Shown in pieces: positions 18,548 to 27,087 of a stretch of DNA of 64,000 bases. The position numbers and the translations under genes are program-made. The DNA comes from Sulfitobacter sp. LCG007. GTDB lineage: Bacteria; Pseudomonadota; Alphaproteobacteria; Rhodobacterales; Rhodobacteraceae. The DNA lies in contig NZ_CP161806.1 of NCBI RefSeq assembly GCF_040801785.1, positions 62,001 to 126,000 of the forward strand. The letters are read 5' to 3'. Below the pieces are notes generated by a model. The model made no database searches, was not told the DNA's origin, and saw only the letters and a program-made list of their open reading frames with translations. Position 1 is the stretch's first letter. The number at the start of each line of letters is the position of its first letter.

Positions 18548-19173
18548 TGGACAAGTTCACCGCCCTGACCAGCATCGCAGCCCCGCTTCTCGAGAACGCG
18601 ATCGACACCGACATCATCTTCCCCGCCCGCTTCCTGCTCCTGCTGGATCGCGACGGGCTTGGAAAATACGCCTTCAACGAATGGCGCGGGCCCGGCTTCG
18701 TGCTCGACACGCCGCCCTACGACACCGCGCAGATCCTCGTGACAGGAGAGAACTTCGGCACCGGATCCTCGCGCGAACAGGCGGTCTGGACGCTGGCCGA
18801 CAAGGGTATCCGCTGCGTCATCGCCCGCAGCTTCGGAGAGATCTTCTACTCGAACTGCTTCAAGAACGGGGTGCTGCCCGTCCGCCTGACCGGGGCCGAC
18901 ATGGACGCGGTCGAAGCCGCGGCGAAGGCCGAGGTTCCCGTGACCGTCAACCTGGAAAGCAAGACCGTCAGCCTGTCCGACGGTACGTCGATCCCCTTCG
19001 ACGTGGCCGACCACCACCGGCGCAACCTTCTTGCCGGTCTCGACGAGGTCGGCATGATCCTCACCGACCATTCCGACGCCATCGAGAGCTTCGAGGCGCG
19101 ACGGAGCGAGGCGACTCCCTGGCTGAACCTGCCCCAGGCCAAGCTCGACGCGCTGGCGAAGGACGGAGCATGA
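18547..19173 (+). CDS. LeuD-like aconitase-family hydro-lyase, small subunit (set 1)
   Basis: A 208-residue swivel-domain subunit that completes the active site of the LeuC-like protein. The substrate-recognition region IDTDIIFPARFL and the loop GENFGTGSSREQAVW are typical of the family; IARSFGEIFYSNCFKNG follows. Length matches LeuD (about 200). ATG at 18547 shares a base with the leuC stop; the stop overlaps the start of the dehydrogenase by four bases, so translation is coupled through the operon. The pair probably acts on the ring-opened product of HyuAB (inference). Confidence 0.85.
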   Translation: MDKFTALTSIAAPLLENAIDTDIIFPARFLLLLDRDGLGKYAFNEWRGPGFVLDTPPYDTAQILVTGENFGTGSSREQAVWTLADKGIRCVIARSFGEIFYSNCFKNGVLPVRLTGADMDAVEAAAKAEVPVTVNLESKTVSLSDGTSIPFDVADHHRRNLLAGLDEVGMILTDHSDAIESFEARRSEATPWLNLPQAKLDALAKDGA

Positions 19174-20138
19174 CCACCCGCCGCGTCGCCTGCATCGGTG
19201 CGGGGACGGTCGGCAGCGCCTGGGCTGTGGTCTTCGCCCGCGCAGGCTTCGAGGTGGCGATGTGGGATGCGGTCCCGGCGACCCTCCTGGATTTCGCCCT
19301 GCCCCGCGCCGCCAACGTCGCCCGCACGCTTGCCGAGCAAATGCCGACGGGCGAAGACGCCGACACCGTGATCGCGCGCATCCGGGCGGCAACCTCGCTC
19401 GACGACGCGGTGGCTGGGGTTGAAGCGGTTCAGGAAAGTGTGCGCGAAGACCTCGCCATCAAGCGGGAGGTGTTCGGCGACATCGCCCGCGCCGCGCCCG
19501 ACGACGCGCTGCTCATGTCCTCTACTTCCGCGCTGCCCGGGTCGCAGTTCCTCATCGACCTGCCCAATCCCGAACGCGCGCTCGTCGCGCACCCCGTCAA
19601 CCCGCCATCGCACATCCCGCTGGTCGAGCTTTGCGGCACCGGCCGGACAGGGGCGCAGGAGATCGAGCGCGCGCGCCAGTTCTTCGTCGCCGCAGGGATG
19701 GAGCCTGTCTTGCTCCGCAAGGAAATCGAAGGCTTCCTGCTCAACCGGCTGCAATACACGCTGGTGGCGGAGGCGATGCATCTAGTCGGCGAAGGCTACT
19801 GCACGGCCGAAGACATCGACCGCGTCCTGACCTCGGGCCTTGCGCTGAGGTGGGCCTCCATCGGACCGTTCATGACCGCACATCTGAACGCGCGCGACGG
19901 GTTTCGGGGCTTTGTCGACCAGCTTGGCCCCATGATGAAGACCATGGGGCGCGAGGCGAAGACGGACTACGACTGGGGCCTCGACCTCTCCGACCGGATC
20001 CATGCGACGGTTTCCGGCCTCCTCCCGGTCGAAGCGATCCCGGACGCGCAGGCCTGGCGCGACGACCGCATCCTCGCCACGCGGCGGATGCAGGCCTCGA
20101 ACTGTATGCCGGGTCGGCGCGATACCGACCCGGAGTGA
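19170..20138 (+). CDS. 3-Hydroxyacyl-CoA dehydrogenase-family NAD dehydrogenase
   Basis: A 322-residue cytoplasmic dehydrogenase. The N-terminal Rossmann motif GAGTVGSAWA is at about residues 10-19, the substrate-site serine region is MSSTSALPGSQ, and the catalytic histidine is in VAHPVNPPSHIPLVE. The C-terminal helical domain contains EIEGFLLNRLQYTLVAEA. The length of about 320 fits the subgroup with L-gulonate, L-carnitine and FHMPC dehydrogenases rather than longer fatty-acid enzymes. It is the last gene of the leuCD operon and could oxidise the hydroxy acid made by LeuCD (inference). It ends four bases from the convergent ThDP gene. Confidence 0.8.
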   Translation: MTTRRVACIGAGTVGSAWAVVFARAGFEVAMWDAVPATLLDFALPRAANVARTLAEQMPTGEDADTVIARIRAATSLDDAVAGVEAVQESVREDLAIKREVFGDIARAAPDDALLMSSTSALPGSQFLIDLPNPERALVAHPVNPPSHIPLVELCGTGRTGAQEIERARQFFVAAGMEPVLLRKEIEGFLLNRLQYTLVAEAMHLVGEGYCTAEDIDRVLTSGLALRWASIGPFMTAHLNARDGFRGFVDQLGPMMKTMGREAKTDYDWGLDLSDRIHATVSGLLPVEAIPDAQAWRDDRILATRRMQASNCMPGRRDTDPE

Positions 20139-20141
20139 TGC

Positions 20142-21860
20142 TCAGGTCTCGATGACGAGGTCGATCAGCGCCTGCTGACCTCCGGCCAGCGCCGTCAGCG
20201 CCCGGTCGATCGCACCGGGCAGCTGGTCGGCGGACTGCACCGTCTCTCCCAACCCGCCATGCGCGCGGCAGATCGCGGCGTAATCCGGCGCGGGAGACAG
20301 ATCGGCCAGGAACATGCCGTCCGAGGCCGCGGCGGCCCCCTGCGGATACATCGCCAGCGTCGAATTCCGCACCGCGCCCCATCTGCGGTTGTTGAAGATC
20401 ACCGACAGCATCGGCAGCTTGTGCGCGGCCGATGCCCAGTGGCAGGCAACCGGGTTGTTGAACATGTACGCACCGTCGCCCAGCATCGCCACGACCGGCC
20501 GATCGCGCAGCCCTTCGCGCGCATCCGCCGCCGCGATCCCGAGCGCAGCGCCCATCCCGAAACCGAGCCCGCCCGCGGGGGTGAAGCCGTAGAACTGCCC
20601 CTCCCCGTCGAAGCGGGCGAGGTCGGTACGGAAGGAGTATTCGTTCACCACCACCGCCTCTCTCGGCAGCTGTTCCGCCAGGATCGCGCTCGCGGATTCC
20701 GCCGTGAACCGGCTGCGGTCGACGCCTGCCCGGCTTATGCGGCGCGCGCGCGCCTCAGCCACCTTCGTCGCGCGTTCCGCCACCTTGCGCGCCTGATCGC
20801 CGCCCGGCGCACCAAGCGCCTGGTGCAGCGCCCGGATCGCGGAGAGCGGCGAGGCGATGATCGAGTGCGCCGCACCGAAGCTGCGCAGCGGATAGCGCGA
20901 GAAAAGCGGATCGCGGTCGATCTCCCAGATCTCTGCGGTCGGGCGCGGCCTGGTCACCGCAGGCACGAACGGTACGTCGCAGGCGAGAGAGATGATCAGA
21001 TCCGCCCCCGACAGCAGCGACTGCGGGTCGAACCCGACGCACATCGGATGCTCGAACGGCAGGTTCACCGACCGGGCGTTGAACTGGATAACGGGGATCG
21101 ACCAGGCCTCGACCAGCGCCGCGAGGGCCGCGCAACCCCCGGCCTCGCGACCGGAATTGCTTGTGATGATAACGGGATAGCTGGCGGCCTTGATCGTCTC
21201 GGCCAGCCGGTCGATGGCCGCGCCGTCGGGCTGTCCTTCCGCCACCTTTGTCCGCGTCCGGCGCGGCACGTCGGCGCGCACCTCCTTCGCGAGCAGCTCT
21301 CTCGGGAGGGAAAGATAGACCGGCCCCGGCGGCGGCGCTTCGGCGATGTCGAGCGCGCGGATCGCGACGTCCCCGGCCTGCGAGGGGCTGCGCAGTTCGT
21401 AGTCCCACTTCACCGCCTCACGGATCATGCCGCCCTGGTCGAACATCTCCTGTGCCCAGTGGATGAAACGGGTTCGCGTCCCGTGTTCGCCCTCTTCCGT
21501 GACGGGCGTACGCCCCGCGCTCAGCACCACCGGCACGCAATCGCGCACGGCGTTCAGCGCACCGCAGACCATGTTCGCCGTCCCGACGCTGACATGCACC
21601 ATCGCCACCTGCGCCCGGCGCGTCCGCAACGCATCCCCGTGCGCCATCGACACGGCAAGGTTCTCGTGCGGGACAGTGTAGGGCCGCGGTAACACGGTAC
21701 CGGATGTCGACGACCTCTCGTAGGTTTCGATCACCGACGGAAAGTCGGTTCCGGCGACCGCGTAGAGCGCCTGGACCCCACCCTCGGACAGGGTCCTGAG
21801 GTAGAGTTCGGCGGCAAGTCCCGGGCGCTCGGACGCGTCGGAATCTGGCGTAGCTGACAT
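20142..21860 (-). CDS. Thiamine-diphosphate-dependent enzyme (acetolactate synthase-like)
   Basis: A 572-residue ThDP enzyme. The catalytic glutamate is Glu66 in PHENLAVSMAHG, and the cofactor motif begins GDG at 461-463 and ends NN at 489-490 (FNNRRWG). The central domain has no clear FAD motif. It resembles acetolactate synthase large subunits and 2-keto acid decarboxylases, but a neighbouring small regulatory subunit is absent, so a decarboxylase, carboligase or sulfoacid-cleaving role is possible. It is transcribed alone on the minus strand, convergent with the leuCD operon, and its upstream region carries TTTGTCCA at 21880. Confidence 0.75.
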   Translation of the reverse strand: MSATPDSDASERPGLAAELYLRTLSEGGVQALYAVAGTDFPSVIETYERSSTSGTVLPRPYTVPHENLAVSMAHGDALRTRRAQVAMVHVSVGTANMVCGALNAVRDCVPVVLSAGRTPVTEEGEHGTRTRFIHWAQEMFDQGGMIREAVKWDYELRSPSQAGDVAIRALDIAEAPPPGPVYLSLPRELLAKEVRADVPRRTRTKVAEGQPDGAAIDRLAETIKAASYPVIITSNSGREAGGCAALAALVEAWSIPVIQFNARSVNLPFEHPMCVGFDPQSLLSGADLIISLACDVPFVPAVTRPRPTAEIWEIDRDPLFSRYPLRSFGAAHSIIASPLSAIRALHQALGAPGGDQARKVAERATKVAEARARRISRAGVDRSRFTAESASAILAEQLPREAVVVNEYSFRTDLARFDGEGQFYGFTPAGGLGFGMGAALGIAAADAREGLRDRPVVAMLGDGAYMFNNPVACHWASAAHKLPMLSVIFNNRRWGAVRNSTLAMYPQGAAAASDGMFLADLSPAPDYAAICRAHGGLGETVQSADQLPGAIDRALTALAGGQQALIDLVIET

Positions 21861-22047
21861 GGGCTTCGTTCCTCTTCAATTTGTCCATATCTTAGGCTTC
21901 AACGCCCGGAGAGGGAAGCAGCCAAATCATGATCCGAACAGCCCGTGCCGCTGAAATTCTCTTTATTAATCAGATGACTTAGGCATCGGCCCGAAAACCA
22001 GCCAACCGCGAATAAAACGGTGACAGGACGGGGGCGGGCGGCTAACC

Positions 22048-22061
22048 TGAATACGCATACA
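22048..22061. promoter_or_regulatory. Partial LacI-type operator, site 3 (TAXI gene)
   Basis: TGAATACGCATACA matches the operator at 12047 in 13 of 14 positions, differing in the right arm. It lies 46 bases before the start of the TAXI binding-protein gene at 22107, so the LacI-type protein may also control that gene. Confidence 0.55.
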
Positions 22062-22106
22062 AATCATGCACGACAGGGAACCCGGAAACATCGAAAGGAC
22101 AGAGAG

Positions 22107-23063
22107 ATGACCCTCCGCTACACCCATAGAAGCCTCCTTGCCGGAGCCGTCGCCGTGGCGGGATCTCTGGTCGCCACCACCGCCATCGCGCAGGCCCTCG
22201 GCCTCGGCACCACGCAAGGCGGCGCGACCGGACAGATCGGAACCGCGCTGGCCCAGGTGATCTCGATGAATTCCGATCTGCAGGTCATTCCGCAGATCAG
22301 CGCGAATACCTCGCAGTACATTCCGCTGCTCGATCAGGGAAAGCTTGAGCTTGCGATCGCGAACTATCCGCAGACCTACTACGCGGTCACCGGCACCGGC
22401 ATGTCGACCGAGAAGTCCGAGAACCTGCGCCTCGTCGCGACGATGATGCCCTTCCTCGCCGCGCTCGTCACGGCGGAATCCTCGGGGATCAAGACCTATG
22501 CCGACATCAAGGGCCACAAGGTGCCGCGCTACGCCGACAATTCGCTTGGCGATTTCGTCGTCCGCGCCGCGCTTGCCGCAGGCGACCTGACCTACGCCGA
22601 TGTGGAAGAGGTGCCGATCTCGAACTTCCCGCAGCAGTACGAGGCGTTCAAGGACCGCCGGATCGACGTGTCGATCGCCACTGTCGGATCGCAGGCCAGC
22701 TTCGACCTCGAAGCCTCCGTCGGTGACATTCAGTTCATCCCGGTGCCCGACTCCCACCTCGAGAAGTCCAGGGAATTCCTGCCCGGCGCCTACCTCCAGC
22801 CGATCGAGGCGAACGCGGACCTTCCCGGGCTCGACGAACCGACCAGCGTCTTCGCCTACGACTACCTGCTTTTCGCCAATGCCTCCGTTCCGGATGAGCA
22901 GATCGCGAAGGTGGCCAAGGCCGTTTACGAGGGTGAGGAGTTCCTGCGCAATTCCAGCGCGGTCTGGGCGGACTTCAAGAAAGAGGACCTGGGCAAGAAA
23001 GCCGACATTCCCTACCACCCCGGCGCCCTTGCCTTCTACAAGGAGATGGGCCTGACGAACTGA
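22107..23063 (+). CDS. TAXI-family TRAP transporter solute-binding protein
   Basis: A 318-residue periplasmic receptor. The signal peptide reaches about residue 28 (RSLLAGAVAVAGSLVATTAI). The mature start LGLGTTQGGATGQIGTALAQ is the usual TAXI opening and SANTSQYIPLLDQGKLELA follows. ATG at 22107 is preceded by AAAGGA, and other in-frame starts upstream would spoil the signal peptide. It probably delivers an organic acid to the fused permease at 23136-25073, which is convergent and separated only by a terminator. A LacI-type half-conserved operator sits in its promoter. Ligand unknown. Confidence 0.85.
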   Translation: MTLRYTHRSLLAGAVAVAGSLVATTAIAQALGLGTTQGGATGQIGTALAQVISMNSDLQVIPQISANTSQYIPLLDQGKLELAIANYPQTYYAVTGTGMSTEKSENLRLVATMMPFLAALVTAESSGIKTYADIKGHKVPRYADNSLGDFVVRAALAAGDLTYADVEEVPISNFPQQYEAFKDRRIDVSIATVGSQASFDLEASVGDIQFIPVPDSHLEKSREFLPGAYLQPIEANADLPGLDEPTSVFAYDYLLFANASVPDEQIAKVAKAVYEGEEFLRNSSAVWADFKKEDLGKKADIPYHPGALAFYKEMGLTN

Positions 23064-23081
23064 GCCCATCCGACCCGAACG

Positions 23082-23117
23082 CGAAAGGGGCGCGCCACAC
23101 CGGCGCGCCCCTTTTCG
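23082..23117. terminator. Bidirectional terminator between the TAXI and TRAP permease genes
   Basis: AAAGGGGCGCGCC (23084-23096) pairs with GGCGCGCCCCTTT (23102-23114) around a five-base loop, flanked by an A run on one side and a T run on the other. It lies between two convergent genes and can work in both directions. Confidence 0.9.
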
Positions 23118-23135
23118 TTTCCCGTCGCCGGAATG

Positions 23136-25073
23136 TCAGTCCCGCAGCGCCGCGATCCGGCCCGGCGCGTCTCGCATTCGCAGATAGTAGAGGAACAAGA
23201 CAGCGATCCCTATGGCCGAGACCCCGAACTCCAGCACCGGGGGGCCGACCTGGCGCAGCGGGGCGATCATCAGAAGGCCAAGCAGCACGGCGCAGATCCG
23301 CACCGGCGTCGTGATCGGGCCAAGCGCGTGACCGATCAGACCCGCCGACACCAGGGTCAGCGCCGCCATGGAGCTGACGAAGACATAGGCGATCTCGTAC
23401 CAGGGACCGGACATCAGCAGGCCGGGCTTGTAGATGAAGAGGAACGGCAGGAAATAGGCGATCCAGCCGAAGCGGAAGGCCTGTACCCCGGTCTTGATCT
23501 GTGGCGCTCCGCTGATGGAGGCCGCGGCATAGGCTGCCAGCGCGATCGGCGGCGTGATCATCGACAGCATGCCATAGTAGAACACGAACATGTGGGCGGA
23601 CAGCGACGGGATCCCAAGCTGCACCAGGGCCGGCGCCGCCATCGTCGCCAGCAGCAGGTAGACGCCCGTTGTCGGCAAGCCGAGGCCCAGAACGATCCCG
23701 ACAAGCGCCGTGACGACGAGCAGGCCGAAGAGGTTCTGGCCCCCGAACTGGATCAGGAACAGCGACAGCGAAAAGCCGAGACCCGTGGTCGCGAGCAGGC
23801 CGATGATCATGCCCGCCGCGGCGCAGATCAGCAGCACGTCGCAGACCTGCCCCCCGGTTTTCGCGATGCTCGACACCAGCTCTCTCGGGCTGAGCGCCGG
23901 GCCGGAGGAGACGCCGAAAAACCGCATTGCCCAGAACCCAAGCGCGACGACCACGATCACGCCAAGTGCCCAGATCGCGGCGACCTCCGCACGGGTGTTC
24001 CAGGCGAAGATGCTGCCCAGAAGGACGACGAATGCAATCAGCGGCAACCAGCCGTCGCCCATGACCTGCCGCATCGGCCGCTGCTCGATCCAGTCGGCGC
24101 TTTTGTGGTTGTCACGCCGCGCGATGAAGTCGATCTGCACATAAAGGGAAATGTAGTAGATCGCGGCCGGCAGGATCGCGGCCAGCAGGATCGACCTGTA
24201 GGGCATCTGCAGAAGCTCGGCCATCAGGAAGGCCGCGGCGCCCATCACCGGCGGTGCCAGCTGACCCCCGGTGGATGCGACCGCCTCGATCGCGCCGGCC
24301 TGATCGGCGCGGAAGCCCGACCGGCGCATCATCGGGATCGTCATCACGCCGGTCGACATCACGTTCGAAACCGCCGAGCCCGAGATCGAGCCGAAGAGGC
24401 CTGACGCGACGACGGCGATCTTCGCCGTGTTGCCCGGCCCCCGCCCGGCAAAGCGGGTGGCGACCTGGGTGAAGAACTCCCCGCCGCCCACGGCCAGCAG
24501 CACGCCGCCGAACAGCACGAAGATCACCACCACGAAGGCGGCGATCTGGAGCGCGGAGCCCCAGGTGCCCGCACTGTCCGTGCCGATGAACCGCATGACG
24601 TCGGCAAATTCCTGGCCGCGCCCGCGCAGCGGCCCCGGCACCAGGTTGCCCCAAAGCGCATAGGCGAACATTGCGAGCGTGATGATGACCAGCGTCCAGC
24701 CCACCACGCGTCGCAGTCCCTCCAGCACCAGAAGCGCCACGAGGATCCCGAGGATCAGCGACTCGGTCGGATACTGGAAGCTGCCTTCGGACAGCACCGG
24801 GAACCGGATGCAGACATAGACGCCGACGCCCAGCGACAGCAGCGCAAGGAGGGAATCGAAGATGAACCGCGGTCCGCCGATCTTCGGGATGTCCCGGCTG
24901 AAGGCGACGCACAGCGCGGCCCCCAGCATGAGACCCGCGACCTGTTCGGGATAGATCAGGAAGCCAAGGCGCTGCGGGATGGCCAGGACCCAGATGACGG
25001 CAACCAGTGGCACCAGAAAGGCCAGCACTTTCGCGATGGTCTCGGGCAGATGGCGGGCGGGGGACTGATCCAT
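23136..25073 (-). CDS. TRAP transporter fused 4TM/12TM permease (TAXI type)
   Basis: A 645-residue inner-membrane protein that joins the small (DctQ-like) and large (DctM-like) TRAP membrane subunits, as is usual for TAXI systems. About 15 or more hydrophobic helices are visible. Landmarks of the large subunit are GLFGSISGSAVSNVMSTG, the AGAIEAVASTGGQLAPPVMG stretch, and GLGLPTTGVYLLLA. It uses an ion gradient to move a solute delivered by the TAXI protein at 22107-23063. It lies 80 bases after the Liv-type binding-protein gene with a hairpin between, so transcription may begin partly from the liv operon. Confidence 0.9.
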   Translation of the reverse strand: MDQSPARHLPETIAKVLAFLVPLVAVIWVLAIPQRLGFLIYPEQVAGLMLGAALCVAFSRDIPKIGGPRFIFDSLLALLSLGVGVYVCIRFPVLSEGSFQYPTESLILGILVALLVLEGLRRVVGWTLVIITLAMFAYALWGNLVPGPLRGRGQEFADVMRFIGTDSAGTWGSALQIAAFVVVIFVLFGGVLLAVGGGEFFTQVATRFAGRGPGNTAKIAVVASGLFGSISGSAVSNVMSTGVMTIPMMRRSGFRADQAGAIEAVASTGGQLAPPVMGAAAFLMAELLQMPYRSILLAAILPAAIYYISLYVQIDFIARRDNHKSADWIEQRPMRQVMGDGWLPLIAFVVLLGSIFAWNTRAEVAAIWALGVIVVVALGFWAMRFFGVSSGPALSPRELVSSIAKTGGQVCDVLLICAAAGMIIGLLATTGLGFSLSLFLIQFGGQNLFGLLVVTALVGIVLGLGLPTTGVYLLLATMAAPALVQLGIPSLSAHMFVFYYGMLSMITPPIALAAYAAASISGAPQIKTGVQAFRFGWIAYFLPFLFIYKPGLLMSGPWYEIAYVFVSSMAALTLVSAGLIGHALGPITTPVRICAVLLGLLMIAPLRQVGPPVLEFGVSAIGIAVLFLYYLRMRDAPGRIAALRD

Positions 25074-25106
25074 CGGGGACTCTATGGCAAGGGTCCGGGC
25101 CTGCGC

Positions 25107-25144
25107 GGCCCGGAGCAGGTGACAGACCCGGATCGCTCCGGGCC
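25107..25144 (-). terminator. GC hairpin between the liv and TRAP permease genes
   Basis: GGCCCGGAGC (25107-25116) and GCTCCGGGCC (25135-25144) form a perfect ten-base-pair stem with an 18-base loop. There is no T tract, so it is a weak terminator or a message-stabilising hairpin after the binding-protein gene. Confidence 0.5.
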
Positions 25145-25153
25145 CGTATCAGA

Positions 25154-26335
25154 TCACTGGCAGGTGTCTGCCGGCGACTCGGCGAACTTGGTCCATTCGC
25201 CGCCCTTGATCTCGATGACATAGCCGGGAAGTTCGGCGTCGTGACCGGCAAAGCAGATGTCATCCGCCAGGATACCGGAGAAGCGGACGCCTTCCATCCC
25301 GTCGACCAGCGCCTGCCGCTCTTCCTCGAGCTTTGCCGGATCGCCGGTGGTGCCCGCCGCTTCCATCAGCTGCTTCACAAGAAAGACGGTATCATAGGCC
25401 TGCGCGTCGGAGTGGTGCGCGCCCAGCTTGTGGATCCCGCGTTCTTCGGCGAGCTTGACGAATGCGTCGTCGAACATCTGGCTCTTCTCGGTGCGGCCCT
25501 TCCAGAAGCCCGCGACCACCAGGGTGCCGTCGCCTTCGGGACCGAAGAGTTCGACCACGTTCGGATCCGCGAAGATCTGCGACCCGATCACCCGGCCCTT
25601 GTAGCCCTGCCGGTGAAGTTCGGCGATCAGCTTGGATGCGGATTCAGGCAGCGCGGCCACGGCAACGATGTCGGGGTTGGTCTGCACGATCTTGGCCACC
25701 TGCGCCGACATGTCGAAGGTCTTCAACTGGACGGGGATCGGCTCTCCCACCTCGACGCCCGCCTCTTTCAGCAGCGCGGGGTAAAGCTTGGTCCCGGCAG
25801 AGTTCGCCACGACCTCGTCAGAGACGTAGACGATCTCGGCCGTCTTCATCGGCAGGCCCTTGTCCTTCATGGCGGCGAGCAGGCGGCCGAACTGCTTCTG
25901 TTCGTCCTCCGTCAGGCGCCAGCCGTATTTCTTGCCCTCGGTCAGACCCGGCGCGGACGAGGACGTCGGCAGCATCAGGATCTTCAGCCGCTCCGCATCG
26001 TTCAGCGCCACATTCGCCTCGCCCGAGGAGAAGGGGCCGACGATGGCCAGGACCTTGTCGTCCTGCGCCAGCGAGCGCGCGGCGACGGCGGCCTGCTTGG
26101 GGTCGGACCCGGTGTCATAGCGGAAGAGCTCGATCGGCTTGCCGTTGATGCCGCCCGCGTCGTTGATCTGCTGGACTGCGATGTCGACCGCCACGTTGGA
26201 CGGCTCGCCCACGGATTTCAGAAAGCCGGAGCTGACGGAAATGTGGCCGATCTTGATGGTGTCCTGCGCCATGGCAGGCACCGCGGTGGCCAGTGCGGCC
26301 GCGGCGGCGAGTAGGATGCGTTTCCCGGACTTCAT
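25154..26335 (-). CDS. Liv-type ABC transporter periplasmic binding protein
   Basis: A 393-residue type I receptor (Peripla_BP_6). The signal peptide ends near AVPAMAQD; the mature protein opens IKIGHISVSSGFLKSVGE, where family members usually have a small-polar substrate loop. Two C-terminal cysteines (DDICFAG and DTCQ) may pair. It feeds the LivHMGF complex encoded just upstream in the same operon. ATG at 26335 follows GGGAG by eight bases; a start nine codons upstream lacks a signal-like context. Liv-type systems carry branched amino acids but also amides, urea and aromatic acids; linked genes favour an aromatic or heterocyclic acid (inference). Confidence 0.85.
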   Translation of the reverse strand: MKSGKRILLAAAAALATAVPAMAQDTIKIGHISVSSGFLKSVGEPSNVAVDIAVQQINDAGGINGKPIELFRYDTGSDPKQAAVAARSLAQDDKVLAIVGPFSSGEANVALNDAERLKILMLPTSSSAPGLTEGKKYGWRLTEDEQKQFGRLLAAMKDKGLPMKTAEIVYVSDEVVANSAGTKLYPALLKEAGVEVGEPIPVQLKTFDMSAQVAKIVQTNPDIVAVAALPESASKLIAELHRQGYKGRVIGSQIFADPNVVELFGPEGDGTLVVAGFWKGRTEKSQMFDDAFVKLAEERGIHKLGAHHSDAQAYDTVFLVKQLMEAAGTTGDPAKLEEERQALVDGMEGVRFSGILADDICFAGHDAELPGYVIEIKGGEWTKFAESPADTCQ

Positions 26336-26358
26336 GGTCGTTCTCCCTGATGAAGGTG

Positions 26359-27087
26359 TCATGTGCCCGCTGGTTCGGGCTGCGGATCGCCGCCGAGGTA
26401 TGCCTCGGTCAGCGCGGTGTTGCTCGACAGGGCATCGGCGCTGTCCTCGAGGACGACCTTGCCAAGTTCCAGCACGTACCCACGAGAGGCGATCTCGAGC
26501 GCCATCGTGGTATTCTGTTCGACCAGCAGGATGCTGATCCCGTCGCGATTGAGTTCTTCCAGAAGTCCGAACAGCCGCTCCACGAAGAGCGGCGACAGCC
26601 CGAGAGAGGGCTCGTCGAGCATCACCAGCCGGGGCCGGGCCACCAGCGCGCGCCCGATCGCCAGCATCTGCTGCTCCCCGCCGGAGAGTGAACTGGCGCT
26701 GGCATACTTTCGGTCCGCGAGGTTCGGGAACCGGTCGTAGATCGCGTCAAGATCTGCGGCCTCCTTGCCGTCGCGGCGCAGGTAGGCGCCCATCAGGAGG
26801 TTTTCGTGCACGGTCATCGACACGAAGATCTGCCGCCCCTCCGGCACCAGCACCATGCCCGAGGCGACCCGCGCCGCCGGGCTCTGGGTGGTGAGATCGC
26901 GCCCTTCGAATTCCACCTTGCCGCGCGTCGGTCGCACCGCGCCGTGCAGCGCCCGGAGGAGAGAGGTTTTCCCCGCCCCATTGGCGCCAAGGACAGTTAC
27001 AATTTCCCCGGCGTCGACCCGCAGGTCGATGCCCTTCACGGCATGCGTTCGCCCGTAGATGACGTCGAGATTGCTGACCTCAAGCAT
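26359..27087 (-). CDS. livF: Liv-type ABC transporter ATPase LivF
   Basis: A 242-residue ATPase of the branched-chain amino-acid type. Walker A is GANGAGKTS (about residues 34-42), the Q-loop region is LVPEGRQIFVSMTV, the signature LSGGEQQMLAIGRAL and Walker B LVMLDEPSLGLSP. It pairs with LivG as the cytoplasmic motor. The start overlaps the livG stop by eight bases. Fourth gene of livHMGF-binding protein. Confidence 0.9.
   Translation of the reverse strand: MLEVSNLDVIYGRTHAVKGIDLRVDAGEIVTVLGANGAGKTSLLRALHGAVRPTRGKVEFEGRDLTTQSPAARVASGMVLVPEGRQIFVSMTVHENLLMGAYLRRDGKEAADLDAIYDRFPNLADRKYASASSLSGGEQQMLAIGRALVARPRLVMLDEPSLGLSPLFVERLFGLLEELNRDGISILLVEQNTTMALEIASRGYVLELGKVVLEDSADALSSNTALTEAYLGGDPQPEPAGT

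Noticed and set aside
17144-19173. LeuCD as leucine biosynthesis genes
   Set aside because: No leuA or leuB nearby, two copies exist in the window, and each is linked to hyuAB and catabolic regulators. Biosynthetic function is not excluded but is less likely.
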